Notes: generated from the letters alone by a model not told the origin. Counted from the first letter of the stretch, positions 42,949 to 51,601 are shown. The stretch: DNA of 64,000 nt from Pseudomonas sp. UBA6562 (GCF_002434265.1 NZ_DJJS01000007.1:562775-626774); one strand, 5' to 3'. Translations and numbers: made by a program.

Positions 42949-44526
42949 ATGACGAATCCTTCGATCCTGACGCTCGACCGCGTCACCTATGCCCTGCCCA
43001 ACGGCCGGCTCCTGTTCGACGAGCTCGACGCCACCTTCGACCGACGCCCCACTGGCCTGGTCGGCGCCAATGGCGTGGGCAAGAGCCTGCTCGGCCGATT
43101 GCTGGCCGGCGACCTTGCACCCACGGCAGGACGCTGCTTGCGACATGGGCAGGTGCATCGCCTCGACCAGCACATTCTTCGGCGTAGCCGCAGCGTCGCC
43201 GACCTGGCGCAGCTCGCACCGGTGCTCGATGCCCTGCGCCGCATCGCCCAGGGTAGTGTCGACCCGGCCGATTTCGACACGGTGGGCGAGCGCTGGACGT
43301 TGGCCGAACAGCTACGCGCGCTGCTCGACCGACAAGGGCTCGGCGGCCTGGACCTGTACGGCAGCGCCCGCGACCTGAGCCCTGGCCAAGCGATGCGCGT
43401 GGCTATCGGCGGAGCGTTTCTCGCCCAAGCCGACTACCTGATTCTCGATGAGCCGAGCAACCATCTGGATCGGGAGGGCCGCGCCCACTTGCAAGCGCTG
43501 ATCGAACAATGGCCGCGCGGCCTGTTGTTGATCAGCCACGACCGCGCGTTGCTCGAACCGCTGCAACGCACGCTGGAACTGAGCGCGCTGGGCCTGCGCA
43601 GCTACGGCGGTGGTTACGGTGCCTACCGCCAGGCCAAGTCCGGCGAACAGGCCAGCGCACAGCACGACCTGGACCGGCTCAAACGGCAACGCCAGCGTGA
43701 CGCGCTCGACGCGCAAAAGCAGCGCGAACGCCAAGCGCAGCAGCAGGCACGCGGCCGCGGCGATGCCCGACAGGCCAACCAGGCGCAGATCCTGCTCGAT
43801 CGCCAGCAGCAACGCAGCCAGGCCACAGCGGGCAAACGACAGCGCTCGCAGCTAAAGGCCCGCCAAGCCCTGCACGCGCAGATCGGCGAAGCCGCCCGCC
43901 TCGTCGAACGCACAACGGCGATCAGCGTGCAGCCGCCGACCGCGCAGCGCCCTCTCGGTCGCATCCTGCTCAGCCTGGAGCATGTGCAACTGCCCTACGG
44001 CCATGCCAAGCCCCTGAACCTGCGCCTGCTGGCCGGCGAACGCCTGGCGGTCACCGGCGCCAACGGCAGTGGCAAATCGACCCTGCTCAAGCTCATCCAT
44101 GGCGATCTGTCGCCACGCGCGGGCTGCGTGCGCCTGCACGGCACCGTGGCCCTGCTCGACCAGCAGGCCAGTGCGCTGCCACCCGGCCGCAGTGCCTTCG
44201 AGCATCTGCGCCAGGCCAATGCCCAGCTCGATTCCGGCACCCTGCGCACGTGCCTCGCCCAAGCGGGGCTGGACGCTGCGCGGGTCGACCTGCCCAGCCG
44301 ATTGCTCAGCGGAGGCGAGCGGATGAAGGCGGCGCTGGTCGCACTGCTGCACCGGCAACAGCCCATCGATCTGCTGTTGCTCGACGAGCCCGGCAACCAC
44401 TTGGATCTGGCCGCACTGGAGGCTCTGGAACGGATGCTGGCGCAGTTCTGCGGCAGCGTGCTGGTGGTCTCCCACGACGAGGTGTTGTTGGAACGGTTGG
44501 AGCTGATGGGTCGGTTTGCGCTGTGA
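42949..44526 (+). CDS. ABC-F family ATPase
   Basis: The protein has 525 residues from the ATG at 42949 (an ATG four codons upstream is possible). It has two ATP-binding cassettes and no membrane segments. The first has GANGVGKS, the signature LSPGQAMRVAIGG and Walker B YLILDEPSNHLDREG. The second has GANGSGKS, LLSGGERMKAALVALL and LLLDEPGNHLDLAA. A long basic, Gln/Arg-rich linker (about residues 225-320) with coiled-coil character lies between them, as in ribosome-binding ABC-F proteins. It is clearly shorter than EttA or Uup and its first signature is unusual. A ribosome-associated role is inferred; the subfamily is not assigned. Confidence 0.82.
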   Translation: MTNPSILTLDRVTYALPNGRLLFDELDATFDRRPTGLVGANGVGKSLLGRLLAGDLAPTAGRCLRHGQVHRLDQHILRRSRSVADLAQLAPVLDALRRIAQGSVDPADFDTVGERWTLAEQLRALLDRQGLGGLDLYGSARDLSPGQAMRVAIGGAFLAQADYLILDEPSNHLDREGRAHLQALIEQWPRGLLLISHDRALLEPLQRTLELSALGLRSYGGGYGAYRQAKSGEQASAQHDLDRLKRQRQRDALDAQKQRERQAQQQARGRGDARQANQAQILLDRQQQRSQATAGKRQRSQLKARQALHAQIGEAARLVERTTAISVQPPTAQRPLGRILLSLEHVQLPYGHAKPLNLRLLAGERLAVTGANGSGKSTLLKLIHGDLSPRAGCVRLHGTVALLDQQASALPPGRSAFEHLRQANAQLDSGTLRTCLAQAGLDAARVDLPSRLLSGGERMKAALVALLHRQQPIDLLLLDEPGNHLDLAALEALERMLAQFCGSVLVVSHDEVLLERLELMGRFAL

Positions 44527-44673
44527 ATCCGATCAAGACTTTGAAGAGAAAATTTTGCGGGGCTGAACACCTTCAATCAGTAGCTTTCCAGTGCGATTAC
44601 CGCCCACTTTCCATACTCATTTTCATTGCTCTGTTGACGAATTAACTGCCTGGTACAAAGATCGGCAATATTC

Positions 44674-44684
44674 AACAACAACAA
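44674..44684 (+). promoter_or_regulatory. Triple Hfq/Crc motif before aroQ
   Basis: AACAACAACAA fits AAnAAnAAnAA and abuts the AAGG ribosome site of the catabolic aroQ gene. This suggests translational repression by Hfq/Crc when better carbon sources are available. It is the strongest copy in the quinate cluster. Confidence 0.55.
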
Positions 44685-44697
44685 GGCGATAGCCCCC

Positions 44698-45147
44698 ATG
44701 AATCCTCGAATCCTGGTGCTCAACGGTCCCAACCTCAACCTGCTGGGCGCCCGCGAGCCCGACCAGTACGGCAGCGAGACCCTGGCCGACATCGCCCACC
44801 TGTGTGCCACCAGCGCCGACCTGCATGGCTTGGCCCTTGAGTTTCGGCAAACCAACCACGAAGGCGAATTGCTCGACTGGATTCATGCCGCCCGCGGCCG
44901 CTGCCAGGGCATTCTCATCAACCCGGCCGCCTGGACCCACACCTCGGTGGCCATTCGCGATGCGCTGATCGCCAGCGACCTGCCCGTGATCGAGGTGCAC
45001 CTGTCCAACGTGCACAAGCGCGAGCCCTTCCGCCACCGTTCGTTCGTCTCGTCGGTCGCCGTCGGCGTGATCTGCGGCCTGGGCAGCCACGGCTACGCGC
45101 TGGCGCTCAGCCATTTCGCCCAACTGCTCAAGGAGCGCGCCCAGTGA
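44698..45147 (+). CDS. aroQ: 3-dehydroquinate dehydratase, type II
   Basis: The dodecamer-forming type II enzyme has 149 residues: LVLNGPNLNLLGAREPDQYG (N-terminal motif with the base Tyr), EFRQTNHEGELLDWIH, INPAAWTHTSVAIRDAL and EVHLSNVHKREPFRHRSFVS (with the catalytic His region). It interconverts 3-dehydroquinate and 3-dehydroshikimate. The position beside a quinate/shikimate dehydrogenase, a dehydroshikimate dehydratase and a shikimate-type transporter points to a catabolic copy rather than the biosynthetic one. The ATG at 44698 follows AAGG. Its stop overlaps the next start. Confidence 0.93.
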   Translation: MNPRILVLNGPNLNLLGAREPDQYGSETLADIAHLCATSADLHGLALEFRQTNHEGELLDWIHAARGRCQGILINPAAWTHTSVAIRDALIASDLPVIEVHLSNVHKREPFRHRSFVSSVAVGVICGLGSHGYALALSHFAQLLKERAQ

Positions 45148-45995
45148 GCGACCTGCACGAATCGATTCTCGCCGGCCTGATCGGCCGCGGCATCCAGGCC
45201 TCGCGCACCCCTGCCCTGCACGAACGCGAAGGCGATGCGCAATCGTTGCGCTATCTCTACCGTCTGATCGACGCCGACCGCCTGCAGCTCGAAGACAGCG
45301 CCCTAGAAAGCCTGTTGCAAGCGGCCGAACGCACCGGCTTCACCGGCCTCAACATCACCTTCCCATTCAAACAGGCGATCGTGCCGCTGCTCGACGAGCT
45401 GTCGAGCGAGGCCCGCGGTATCGGTGCGGTCAACACCGTAGTGCTGCGCGATGGTAAGCGCGTGGGCCATAACACGGATTGCCTGGGCTTCGCCGAGGGC
45501 TTTCGGCGCGGCTTGCCTGGCGTGCGCAGGCGCCAAGTGGTGCAGTTGGGTGCAGGTGGCGCCGGTTGCGCCGTGGCCCACGCGCTGCTGGCCGAAGGCG
45601 TCGAGCAGCTGCTGCTGTTCGAGGTCGACGCGTCGCGTGCGCAAGCGCTGGTGGACAACCTCGCCGAACGCTTCGGCCCCGGCCGTGCCGTGCTAGGCCA
45701 GGACCTGGCCCGCGCCGTGGCCACCGCCGACGGCCTGGTCAACACCACCCCCGTGGGCATGGCCAAACTGCCCGGCACACCCCTGCCGCCAACCCTGCTG
45801 CACCCGCAGCTGTGGGTCGCCGAAATCGTCTATTTCCCACTGGAGACCGAGCTGCTGCGGCATGCCCGCGCGCTCGGCTGCCAGACCCTGGACGGCGGCA
45901 CCATGGCCGTGTTCCAGGCGGTCAAGGCGTTCGAGCTGTTCAGTGGCCGCTTGGCGGACGCCGAGCGCATGCAGGCGCATTTCGCCAGCCTCTGA
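45144..45995 (+). CDS. Quinate/shikimate dehydrogenase (AroE family)
   Basis: The protein has 283 residues. A GTG at 45144 overlaps the aroQ stop, and an AAGGAG inside aroQ gives a strong ribosome site. The substrate-binding half has RTPALHEREG (a variant of the SxSP shikimate-binding loop of AroE), TGLNITFPFKQAIVPLLDEL with the catalytic Lys, and AVNTVV. The NADP/NAD half has LGAGGAGCAVAHAL and ends with QTLDGGTMAVFQAVKAFELF. The changed N-terminal loop (Arg-Thr instead of Ser-Xaa-Ser) fits the YdiB/QSDH or RifI-like branches more than AroE. It oxidises shikimate or quinate for catabolism in this cluster. Confidence 0.87.
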   Translation: MSDLHESILAGLIGRGIQASRTPALHEREGDAQSLRYLYRLIDADRLQLEDSALESLLQAAERTGFTGLNITFPFKQAIVPLLDELSSEARGIGAVNTVVLRDGKRVGHNTDCLGFAEGFRRGLPGVRRRQVVQLGAGGAGCAVAHALLAEGVEQLLLFEVDASRAQALVDNLAERFGPGRAVLGQDLARAVATADGLVNTTPVGMAKLPGTPLPPTLLHPQLWVAEIVYFPLETELLRHARALGCQTLDGGTMAVFQAVKAFELFSGRLADAERMQAHFASL

Positions 45996-46036
45996 CACCT
46001 GCGGGCCCGCGCGTCAGCGCTCGCCCGCACACTGCC

Positions 46037-46708
46037 TCAGGCTTGCATGTAGCGCATGACCACGTCGCAGATCATGTCTTTCTGCCGCTGCTTGATCTGC
46101 TCGTTCGACAACTCGATCTGGAACAGCTCGCCGAAGGTGTGGCGATTGGAAATGCGGTAGAAGCAGAACGAACTCATCAGCATGTGCAGGTCGATGACCT
46201 CGATGCCCGGGCGGAACACGCCCTCCTCCACCCCACGGGCCACGGCCCGGCCGAGGATCTCCAGCACCATGCTGCTCATCTCGCGGATGTGCGGGGTCTG
46301 CTTGACGTACTCGCCGTAGTGGATGTTCTCGGTACTGACCATGCGCACGAAATCGACGTTGCGGTCGTGGTGGTCGAAGGTGAATTCCACCAGGCGGCGG
46401 ATCGCTTGCACCGGCGGCAGCGATTCGAGGTCGAGATCGTGTTCGGTCTTGCGGATGTCGCCGTAGAGCTTGCGCAGGCACTCGACGTAGAGCTGCTCCT
46501 TGCTGCCGAAGTAGTAATAGATCATGCGCTTGGAGGTGGCCATGCGCTCGGCGATGGCGTCTACCCGCGCACCGGCCAGCCCCTGTTGGACGAACTCCTG
46601 GATGGCGGCCTTCAGGATGTCTTCGCGGGTCTTCTCGGGGTTGTTCTTGCGCGGCTTGCGGCCCCGCGTGGCGCTGGGCTCGCGGGGGTTGACTTGCACA
46701 TCACTCAT
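46037..46708 (-). CDS. TetR-family regulator of the quinate/shikimate cluster
   Basis: The protein has 223 residues. The N-terminal helix-turn-helix is EDILKAAIQEFVQQGLAGAR followed by VDAIAERMATSKRMIYYYFG. The C-terminal ligand domain has the segment NVDFVRMVSTENIHYGEY typical of a TetR subgroup found with protocatechuate-pathway genes. A basic, disordered N-terminal tail precedes the domain. It lies 119 bp downstream of quiC on the same strand and converges on the dehydrogenase gene, so it is presumably the cluster regulator (often called QuiR). A candidate operator lies in the quiC/transporter divergent region. Confidence 0.87.
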   Translation of the reverse strand: MSDVQVNPREPSATRGRKPRKNNPEKTREDILKAAIQEFVQQGLAGARVDAIAERMATSKRMIYYYFGSKEQLYVECLRKLYGDIRKTEHDLDLESLPPVQAIRRLVEFTFDHHDRNVDFVRMVSTENIHYGEYVKQTPHIREMSSMVLEILGRAVARGVEEGVFRPGIEVIDLHMLMSSFCFYRISNRHTFGELFQIELSNEQIKQRQKDMICDVVMRYMQA

Positions 46709-46827
46709 ACCGGCTCACAGGTTCTTGTTGGCGTCGGCCGATTATCCGTGAGGGCGGCAGCCCAGGGAAGCGCCATGGACCGTCGGTGGCGATGCGGCCG
46801 CCCCGGGCCGCCGCTGCATGCCTTTGT

Positions 46828-48735
46828 TCAGCGTACCGACTTGTGTGCTGCCCCGCTGCGCGCCTTGGCCATGGCGGTCAGGCGCACCGTCACATTGGCC
46901 GCGCCGTAGCCGGCGTAACCGCCTTTGCGCTGGAGGATTTCGAAGAAGAAGCGGTCTTCGAAGGCTTCGGTATACACATGGAACAGCTCGCCACCTTGCG
47001 CGTCGCGGTCGTACAGCACGTTGTAGTAGGCCAATTCGCTGAGGAACTCGTCGTCGAAGTCGAAGCGCGCGGCCAGGTCGTCGTAATAGTTGAGGGGGAT
47101 TTCCAGCAGCGGCACACCAGCGTCCTTGGCCCGCGCCACTTCGCGGAAGATGTCTTGGCACTCGAAGGCGATGTGGTGCACCCCCGAGCCTCGATAGCTG
47201 GACAAGGCATGGGCGATGGCGGTGTTGCGGTTTTCGGAAATGTTCAGCGGCAGGCGCAAGGTGCCGCATGGGCTGCGCAAGGCACGGCTCTTGACCAGGC
47301 CGTAGGGGTCGGGCAGCACCACTTCATCGTCGGCGGTGAAATCGAACAGGCTCTTGTAGAACAGCACCCAGGTATCGAGCATCTCCGCCGGCAGGGCCAG
47401 GGCCATGTGGTCGATGCGCAGCAGGCCGCCTTCCCCGCCCGCTGGGGCACCCAGCTTGAAGTCGGTGTCGTAGAGGCTCTGACCGCCGCCCGCAGGCTCC
47501 ACCAGGTAGATCAGGCTGCCGTCGGGCGCGCGCACGGCGGGCACTTCGCGCTCGTTGGGTCCGACCAGGCCGCGGTAGGGCTGGCCACCGTAGGCGGTGG
47601 CGCGTTGCAAGGCCGGCGCGGCCTGATCGACGCGCAGCGCCGTGGCGCATAGCGACGGGCCATGGGCTTCGAAGAAATTGTGGGCGAACGAGTAGGGCTC
47701 GGCGTTGAGCACCAGGTTGATGTCGCCCTGGCGCAGCAGGCGCACGTCCTTGCTGCGGTGTTCGCCGGCCTCGCTGAAGCCCAGACGCTTGAGCCAACCG
47801 GCCAGGCGCGCGCCAATGGCTTCGTCGACGGCGAACTCGAGAAACTCCACGCCCTGGTATCGACTGGCCGGTGCAGGTGCGAACAGCACGCCGGGCTCCA
47901 GTTCGGTGCCTTCGGCAGCCAGGCGCAGGCGAGTCTTCTCTTCCAGGTACAGCAGCGAGCGCAGGCCGTCGACGGCGTTCTGCCGCGGCGGCGCGGCGCG
48001 GAAGCCGTCGTTGAACACCTCCAGCGACAACGGCCCGCGGTAGCCGCTGGCCAGGATCGGCGCGAGGAAGCCGGCCATGTCCATTTCGCCCTGGCCGGGG
48101 AAGCAGCGGAAATGCCGGCTCCACTCCAGCACGTCCATGGCCAGGATCGGCGCGTCGGCCATTTGCACGAAGAAGATCTTGTCCCCCGGTATGTCGCGGA
48201 TCGCGCTGGGGTCGCCCTTGAGCGACAGCGTATGGAAGCTGTCGAGGATGACGCCGAGCGAGGGGTGGTCGGCCTGGCGCACCACATTCCACACTTGCTG
48301 GTAGGTATTGACGTGGCGGCCCCAGGCCAGGCCTTCGTAACCGATGCGCAGCCCACGCCGGCCGGCATGCTCGGCCAGCAGGCGCAAATCGTCGACCAGA
48401 ACATTTTCATCGCCCAAGGCGTCGGCCTGGGTGTTGCTGCACACCAGCACCAGGTCCGTACCCAATTCCTGCATCAGATCGAACTTGCGCTCGGCGCGGT
48501 CGAGGTTGCGCTGAAGACGGTCGCGGCGGCAGCCCTCGAAATCGCGAAACGGCTGGAACAAGGTGATGGCGATGCCTAAGTCCGCGCACATCTGCCGCAC
48601 TTCGCGCGGGCTGCCGGCGTAGTACAGCAGGTCGTTCTCGAAGATCTCGACGCCGTCGAACCCGGCTGCGGCGATGGCTTCGAGCTTTTCCGGCAAGGTG
48701 CCGCTCAAGGACACGGTGGCAATCGAACGTTTCAT
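46828..48735 (-). CDS. quiC: 3-dehydroshikimate dehydratase QuiC (fused to HPPD-like domain)
   Basis: The protein has 635 residues from the ATG at 48735, with AAGGA nine bases before it. The N-terminal ~280 residues are a TIM-barrel dehydratase of the AsbF/xylose-isomerase-like type (GFDGVEIFENDLLYYAG, IGYEGLAWGRHVNTY, GVILDSFHTLSLKGDP, PLSLEVFNDGFRA carrying the metal Glu/His/Asp set). The rest is two VOC modules resembling 4-hydroxyphenylpyruvate dioxygenase (RIDHMALALP, GSGVHHIAFECQDIF, RFFFEILQRKGGYAGYGAAN). This fused form and length match Pseudomonas QuiC1. It converts 3-dehydroshikimate to protocatechuate. The function of the C-terminal half is not established. Confidence 0.92.
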   Translation of the reverse strand: MKRSIATVSLSGTLPEKLEAIAAAGFDGVEIFENDLLYYAGSPREVRQMCADLGIAITLFQPFRDFEGCRRDRLQRNLDRAERKFDLMQELGTDLVLVCSNTQADALGDENVLVDDLRLLAEHAGRRGLRIGYEGLAWGRHVNTYQQVWNVVRQADHPSLGVILDSFHTLSLKGDPSAIRDIPGDKIFFVQMADAPILAMDVLEWSRHFRCFPGQGEMDMAGFLAPILASGYRGPLSLEVFNDGFRAAPPRQNAVDGLRSLLYLEEKTRLRLAAEGTELEPGVLFAPAPASRYQGVEFLEFAVDEAIGARLAGWLKRLGFSEAGEHRSKDVRLLRQGDINLVLNAEPYSFAHNFFEAHGPSLCATALRVDQAAPALQRATAYGGQPYRGLVGPNEREVPAVRAPDGSLIYLVEPAGGGQSLYDTDFKLGAPAGGEGGLLRIDHMALALPAEMLDTWVLFYKSLFDFTADDEVVLPDPYGLVKSRALRSPCGTLRLPLNISENRNTAIAHALSSYRGSGVHHIAFECQDIFREVARAKDAGVPLLEIPLNYYDDLAARFDFDDEFLSELAYYNVLYDRDAQGGELFHVYTEAFEDRFFFEILQRKGGYAGYGAANVTVRLTAMAKARSGAAHKSVR

Positions 48736-48867
48736 GCGGCAATTCCTTGTAAAGTAGCGCGCGGCGCGATCGGCGCGGGCAAAGAGCGCGCAACGGGTTT
48801 CTTGGCAGGATCGATTATTGGCAGGTAAAGTCGCGCCCACAACGGGATTTGTACGGAATGGTTAGTT

Positions 48868-48890
48868 TTGCGTTCGATTACCGAACAGAA
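48868..48890. promoter_or_regulatory. Candidate TetR operator in the quiC / transporter divergent region
   Basis: GTTCG-ATTAC-CGAAC is a perfect inverted repeat with a five-base centre; outward extension (TTGC before, AGAA after) adds two more matched bases per arm. It lies about 135 bp before quiC and 350 bp before the transporter start. The divergent 506 bp gap (48736-49241) contains no gene that I can support. Confidence 0.4.
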
Positions 48891-49219
48891 CCGAATCACA
48901 CGAATTGATTCACTTCATGGCACTGGACAACCATTGCGCTGCGCCCACCTCACACCTTCGGATCGCACTGCCTTGTCGACCGAGGGTTGGACACTGCGAG
49001 GGCGCACCTTGCGCCACCAAACAATAATTTCAATAAATCGGGTAACCCCCTATGCACAGCCCTGTCGTCCTTGCCCGCCCCTGCATGCCCCGCGCAAGTC
49101 GCTGCCCTTGCGCTCTTCGCTCTGCTCGACCGCCGCTGCCGGCACTCATTGCGGGCCTGCCGACGCCCGCCTGAATCCGCCTACCCGATGCGTTGCCGAC
49201 ACCGCCGCGCGCGGTGACT

Positions 49220-49230
49220 AACAAGAACAA
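49220..49230 (+). promoter_or_regulatory. Hfq/Crc motif before the shikimate-type transporter
   Basis: AACAAGAACAA fits AAnAAnAAnAA, with the ribosome site CGGAG following at once. It is the fourth such site in catabolic genes of this window. Confidence 0.5.
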
Positions 49231-49241
49231 CGGAGAACACG

Positions 49242-50615
49242 ATGGCCAAATCCAGCTCCCAAGCCAAGAAAGCGACCGCCAGCGGGTGGATCGGCTCGGC
49301 CTTGGAATACTACGACTTCTTCATCTACGCCCAGGCTGCGGCGCTGATCTTCCCGCAGATCTTCTTCCCGTCGATGGACCCGAAGATGGCCATCATCGCC
49401 TCGCTGGCGACCTATGGCGTGGGCTACCTGGCCCGGCCGCTGGGCGCCGTCGTGCTCGGCCACTGGGGCGATACCCGCGGGCGCAAGCACGTGCTGCTGC
49501 TGTGCATGTTCCTCATGGGCCTGTCGACCATGGCCGTGGGGCTGCTGCCGACCTACCACGACATCGGCATCGCCGCGCCGCTGATCCTGGTGCTGCTGCG
49601 ACTGGTGCAGGGCTTTGCGGTGGCTGGGGAGATTTCGGGGGCCAGCTCGATGATCATGGAGCACGCCCCCGTGGGGCGCCGCGGCTACTACGCAAGCTTC
49701 GCCCTGCAAGGGGTGCAAGCCGGTCAGGTGCTGGCCGCTGCGGTGTTTCTGCCGTTGGCGTATTTCATGCCCAGCGAAGCGTTCAACGACTGGGGTTGGC
49801 GCATCCCGTTCCTGCTCAGCGTCCTGGTGCTGATCGCGGGGTTCATCATCCGCAAGGAAGTCCACGAGACGCCGGCCTTCGTCAACGAAGAAAAACAGGC
49901 TGCGGTGGCCAAGTCGCCGATCCGCGACGCCTTCCGCTACAGCTGGAAGCACATCGTGCTGGTGATGTTCATGGCGCTGATGAACGTGATTCCGGTGGTG
50001 GCCACCGTATTCGGTGCTGCCTACGCGGTGCAGCCGGCCTACGGCATCGGTTTCGACAAGAGCGTGTACCTGTGGATTCCGGTGATCGGCAACATCGTCG
50101 CCGTGTTGGTGATCCCTTTCGTGGGCAACCTGTCGGACCGCATCGGCCGGCGCCCGACCATGATCGCCGGGTGCCTGGGCTCAGGCCTGCTGGCGTTCGT
50201 CTACCTGTACGCGATCAGTATCCATAACGTACCGATGGCGGTGGTCACCTCGATCCTCATGTGGGGCTTGGTCTACCAGGGCTACAACGCTGTGTTCCCA
50301 AGCTTCTACCCCGAGCTGTTCCAGACCCGCTACCGCGTCTCGGCCATGGCCATCGCGCAGAACATCGGCACCATGCTCACCGCCATGCTGCCGGCGCTGT
50401 TCGCTGCCGTGGCACCGCCCGGCTCGGACAACATCCCGCTGGTGGTCGGTGGTTTGGCCTTCTTCATCACCTGCATCTGCGCACTGGCCGCCTACCTGGC
50501 GCCGGAAACCCACCGCTTGGCGATGGAGGACCTGGGCAAGGCCGATGCCCTGCCCATGGCCAAGGAGACGTACGAGGCCAGCCGGCAGAACAGCCTGCGC
50601 GCCATGAGCCACTGA
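49242..50615 (+). CDS. MHS-family MFS transporter (shikimate/quinate type)
   Basis: The protein has 457 residues; GGAG lies eight bases before the ATG. The N-terminal SGWIGSALEYYDFFIYAQAA, the A-motif GHWGDTRGRKHVLLL and the LVQGFAVAGEISGASSMIME helix are typical of the metabolite:H+ symporter family, which contains ShiA and the alpha-ketoglutarate carrier. Twelve membrane segments are expected. By position, divergent from quiC, it imports quinate, shikimate or dehydroshikimate across the inner membrane. An AAnAAnAAnAA motif precedes it and a long perfect palindrome ends it. Confidence 0.9.
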   Translation: MAKSSSQAKKATASGWIGSALEYYDFFIYAQAAALIFPQIFFPSMDPKMAIIASLATYGVGYLARPLGAVVLGHWGDTRGRKHVLLLCMFLMGLSTMAVGLLPTYHDIGIAAPLILVLLRLVQGFAVAGEISGASSMIMEHAPVGRRGYYASFALQGVQAGQVLAAAVFLPLAYFMPSEAFNDWGWRIPFLLSVLVLIAGFIIRKEVHETPAFVNEEKQAAVAKSPIRDAFRYSWKHIVLVMFMALMNVIPVVATVFGAAYAVQPAYGIGFDKSVYLWIPVIGNIVAVLVIPFVGNLSDRIGRRPTMIAGCLGSGLLAFVYLYAISIHNVPMAVVTSILMWGLVYQGYNAVFPSFYPELFQTRYRVSAMAIAQNIGTMLTAMLPALFAAVAPPGSDNIPLVVGGLAFFITCICALAAYLAPETHRLAMEDLGKADALPMAKETYEASRQNSLRAMSH

Positions 50616-50630
50616 TTCATCCGCCGTCAT

Positions 50631-50668
50631 GCAAAGGGGGCACGTCGCCGGCGACGTGCCCCCTTTGC
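50631..50668. terminator. 38-base perfect palindrome: bidirectional terminator
   Basis: The 19 bases at 50631-50649 are the exact reverse complement of the 19 at 50650-50668, with no loop bases. The outer ends are GCAAAGGGGG and CCCCCTTTGC, so a transcript from either side has a GC-rich stem flanked by an A/T step. It starts 16 bp after the MHS transporter stop and ends 30 bp before the convergent EamA gene end. Confidence 0.75.
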
Positions 50669-50698
50669 CGTTCAAGCCCTGCAGCGGCCGGTCAGTGG

Positions 50699-51577
50699 TT
50701 ACTTACGGCGTTGCATCAACGCCGCACCCAGGCCGCTGAGGCAGATGATGGCGATGCCGATCAGGCTGATGCTGTCGGGCATGTGGCCGAAGATCACCCA
50801 CCCCAGCAAACCGGCGAAGACGATCTGGCAGTAGCTGAACGGTGCCAGCAAGGCCGGCGCTGCGAAGCGGAAGGCTTGCGTCAGCAGCAAATGCGCGCTC
50901 ATGCCGAAACCGCCCAGCGCCAGCATCAGCAGGGCATGGTCCCAGCGCGGTGTGGCCCAGAAGAACGGTACCAGCACGCTCATGACCAGGGTGTTGCACA
51001 ATCCCGCATAGAAATTGCTGGTGGTCGGGCTGTCGATGGTCGAGAGTTTGCGGGTCAACAGCTGGTAGAAGCAGAAGCCCAAGGCCGAACCCAGCGGAAA
51101 CAGGATCGCCGGGGTGAACATGGCGCCGCCCGGATGCACCATCACCATGACCCCGATGAAGCCCAGCACCACCGCCAGCCATTGACTGCGGGTCACATGT
51201 TCCTTGAGCAGCGGCACCGACAGCGCGGTCACCAGCACCGGCGCCAGGAAGTTCACGGCCGTGGCTTCGGCCAGCGGCAGGTAATGCAGGCCGGTGGTGA
51301 ACAACAGGCTGGTGCTGAGCAGGCTCAGGGCGCGCAAAGTCTGCAACAAGGGGCGGCGGGTGCGCAGCACGGCCATGCCGGATTTGGGCAGGAAGATGCC
51401 GGCCATCAGCAGCGTGTGCACCACGTAGCGCGCCCACACCACCATCACGATCGGGTAGATGCCGCCTAGAAATTTGGACAGGGCGTCGTGGCTGGCGAAC
51501 AGGAAAGTGGCAGTCACCAGCAGGGCCATGCCATGCAGGGGTTGGTTGACGCCGGACAGCGGGGTACTGGAACTCAT
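50699..51577 (-). CDS. EamA/DMT-family transporter
   Basis: The protein has 292 residues from the ATG at 51577; an ATG eight codons upstream (51601) is also possible, and neither has a strong ribosome site. Ten membrane segments in two EamA repeats are seen, with HYLPLAEATAVNFLAPVLVT in the first and PFSYCQIVFAGLLGWVIFGH in the second, as in S-adenosylmethionine or amino-acid exporter-like RhaT/EamA proteins. The substrate is unknown. It converges on the quinate-cluster transporter but is separated from it by a strong palindrome, so it is probably independent. Confidence 0.85.
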   Translation of the reverse strand: MSSSTPLSGVNQPLHGMALLVTATFLFASHDALSKFLGGIYPIVMVVWARYVVHTLLMAGIFLPKSGMAVLRTRRPLLQTLRALSLLSTSLLFTTGLHYLPLAEATAVNFLAPVLVTALSVPLLKEHVTRSQWLAVVLGFIGVMVMVHPGGAMFTPAILFPLGSALGFCFYQLLTRKLSTIDSPTTSNFYAGLCNTLVMSVLVPFFWATPRWDHALLMLALGGFGMSAHLLLTQAFRFAAPALLAPFSYCQIVFAGLLGWVIFGHMPDSISLIGIAIICLSGLGAALMQRRK

Positions 51578-51601
51578 GCAGGTCTCGCGCAGAGACGCCA
51601 T

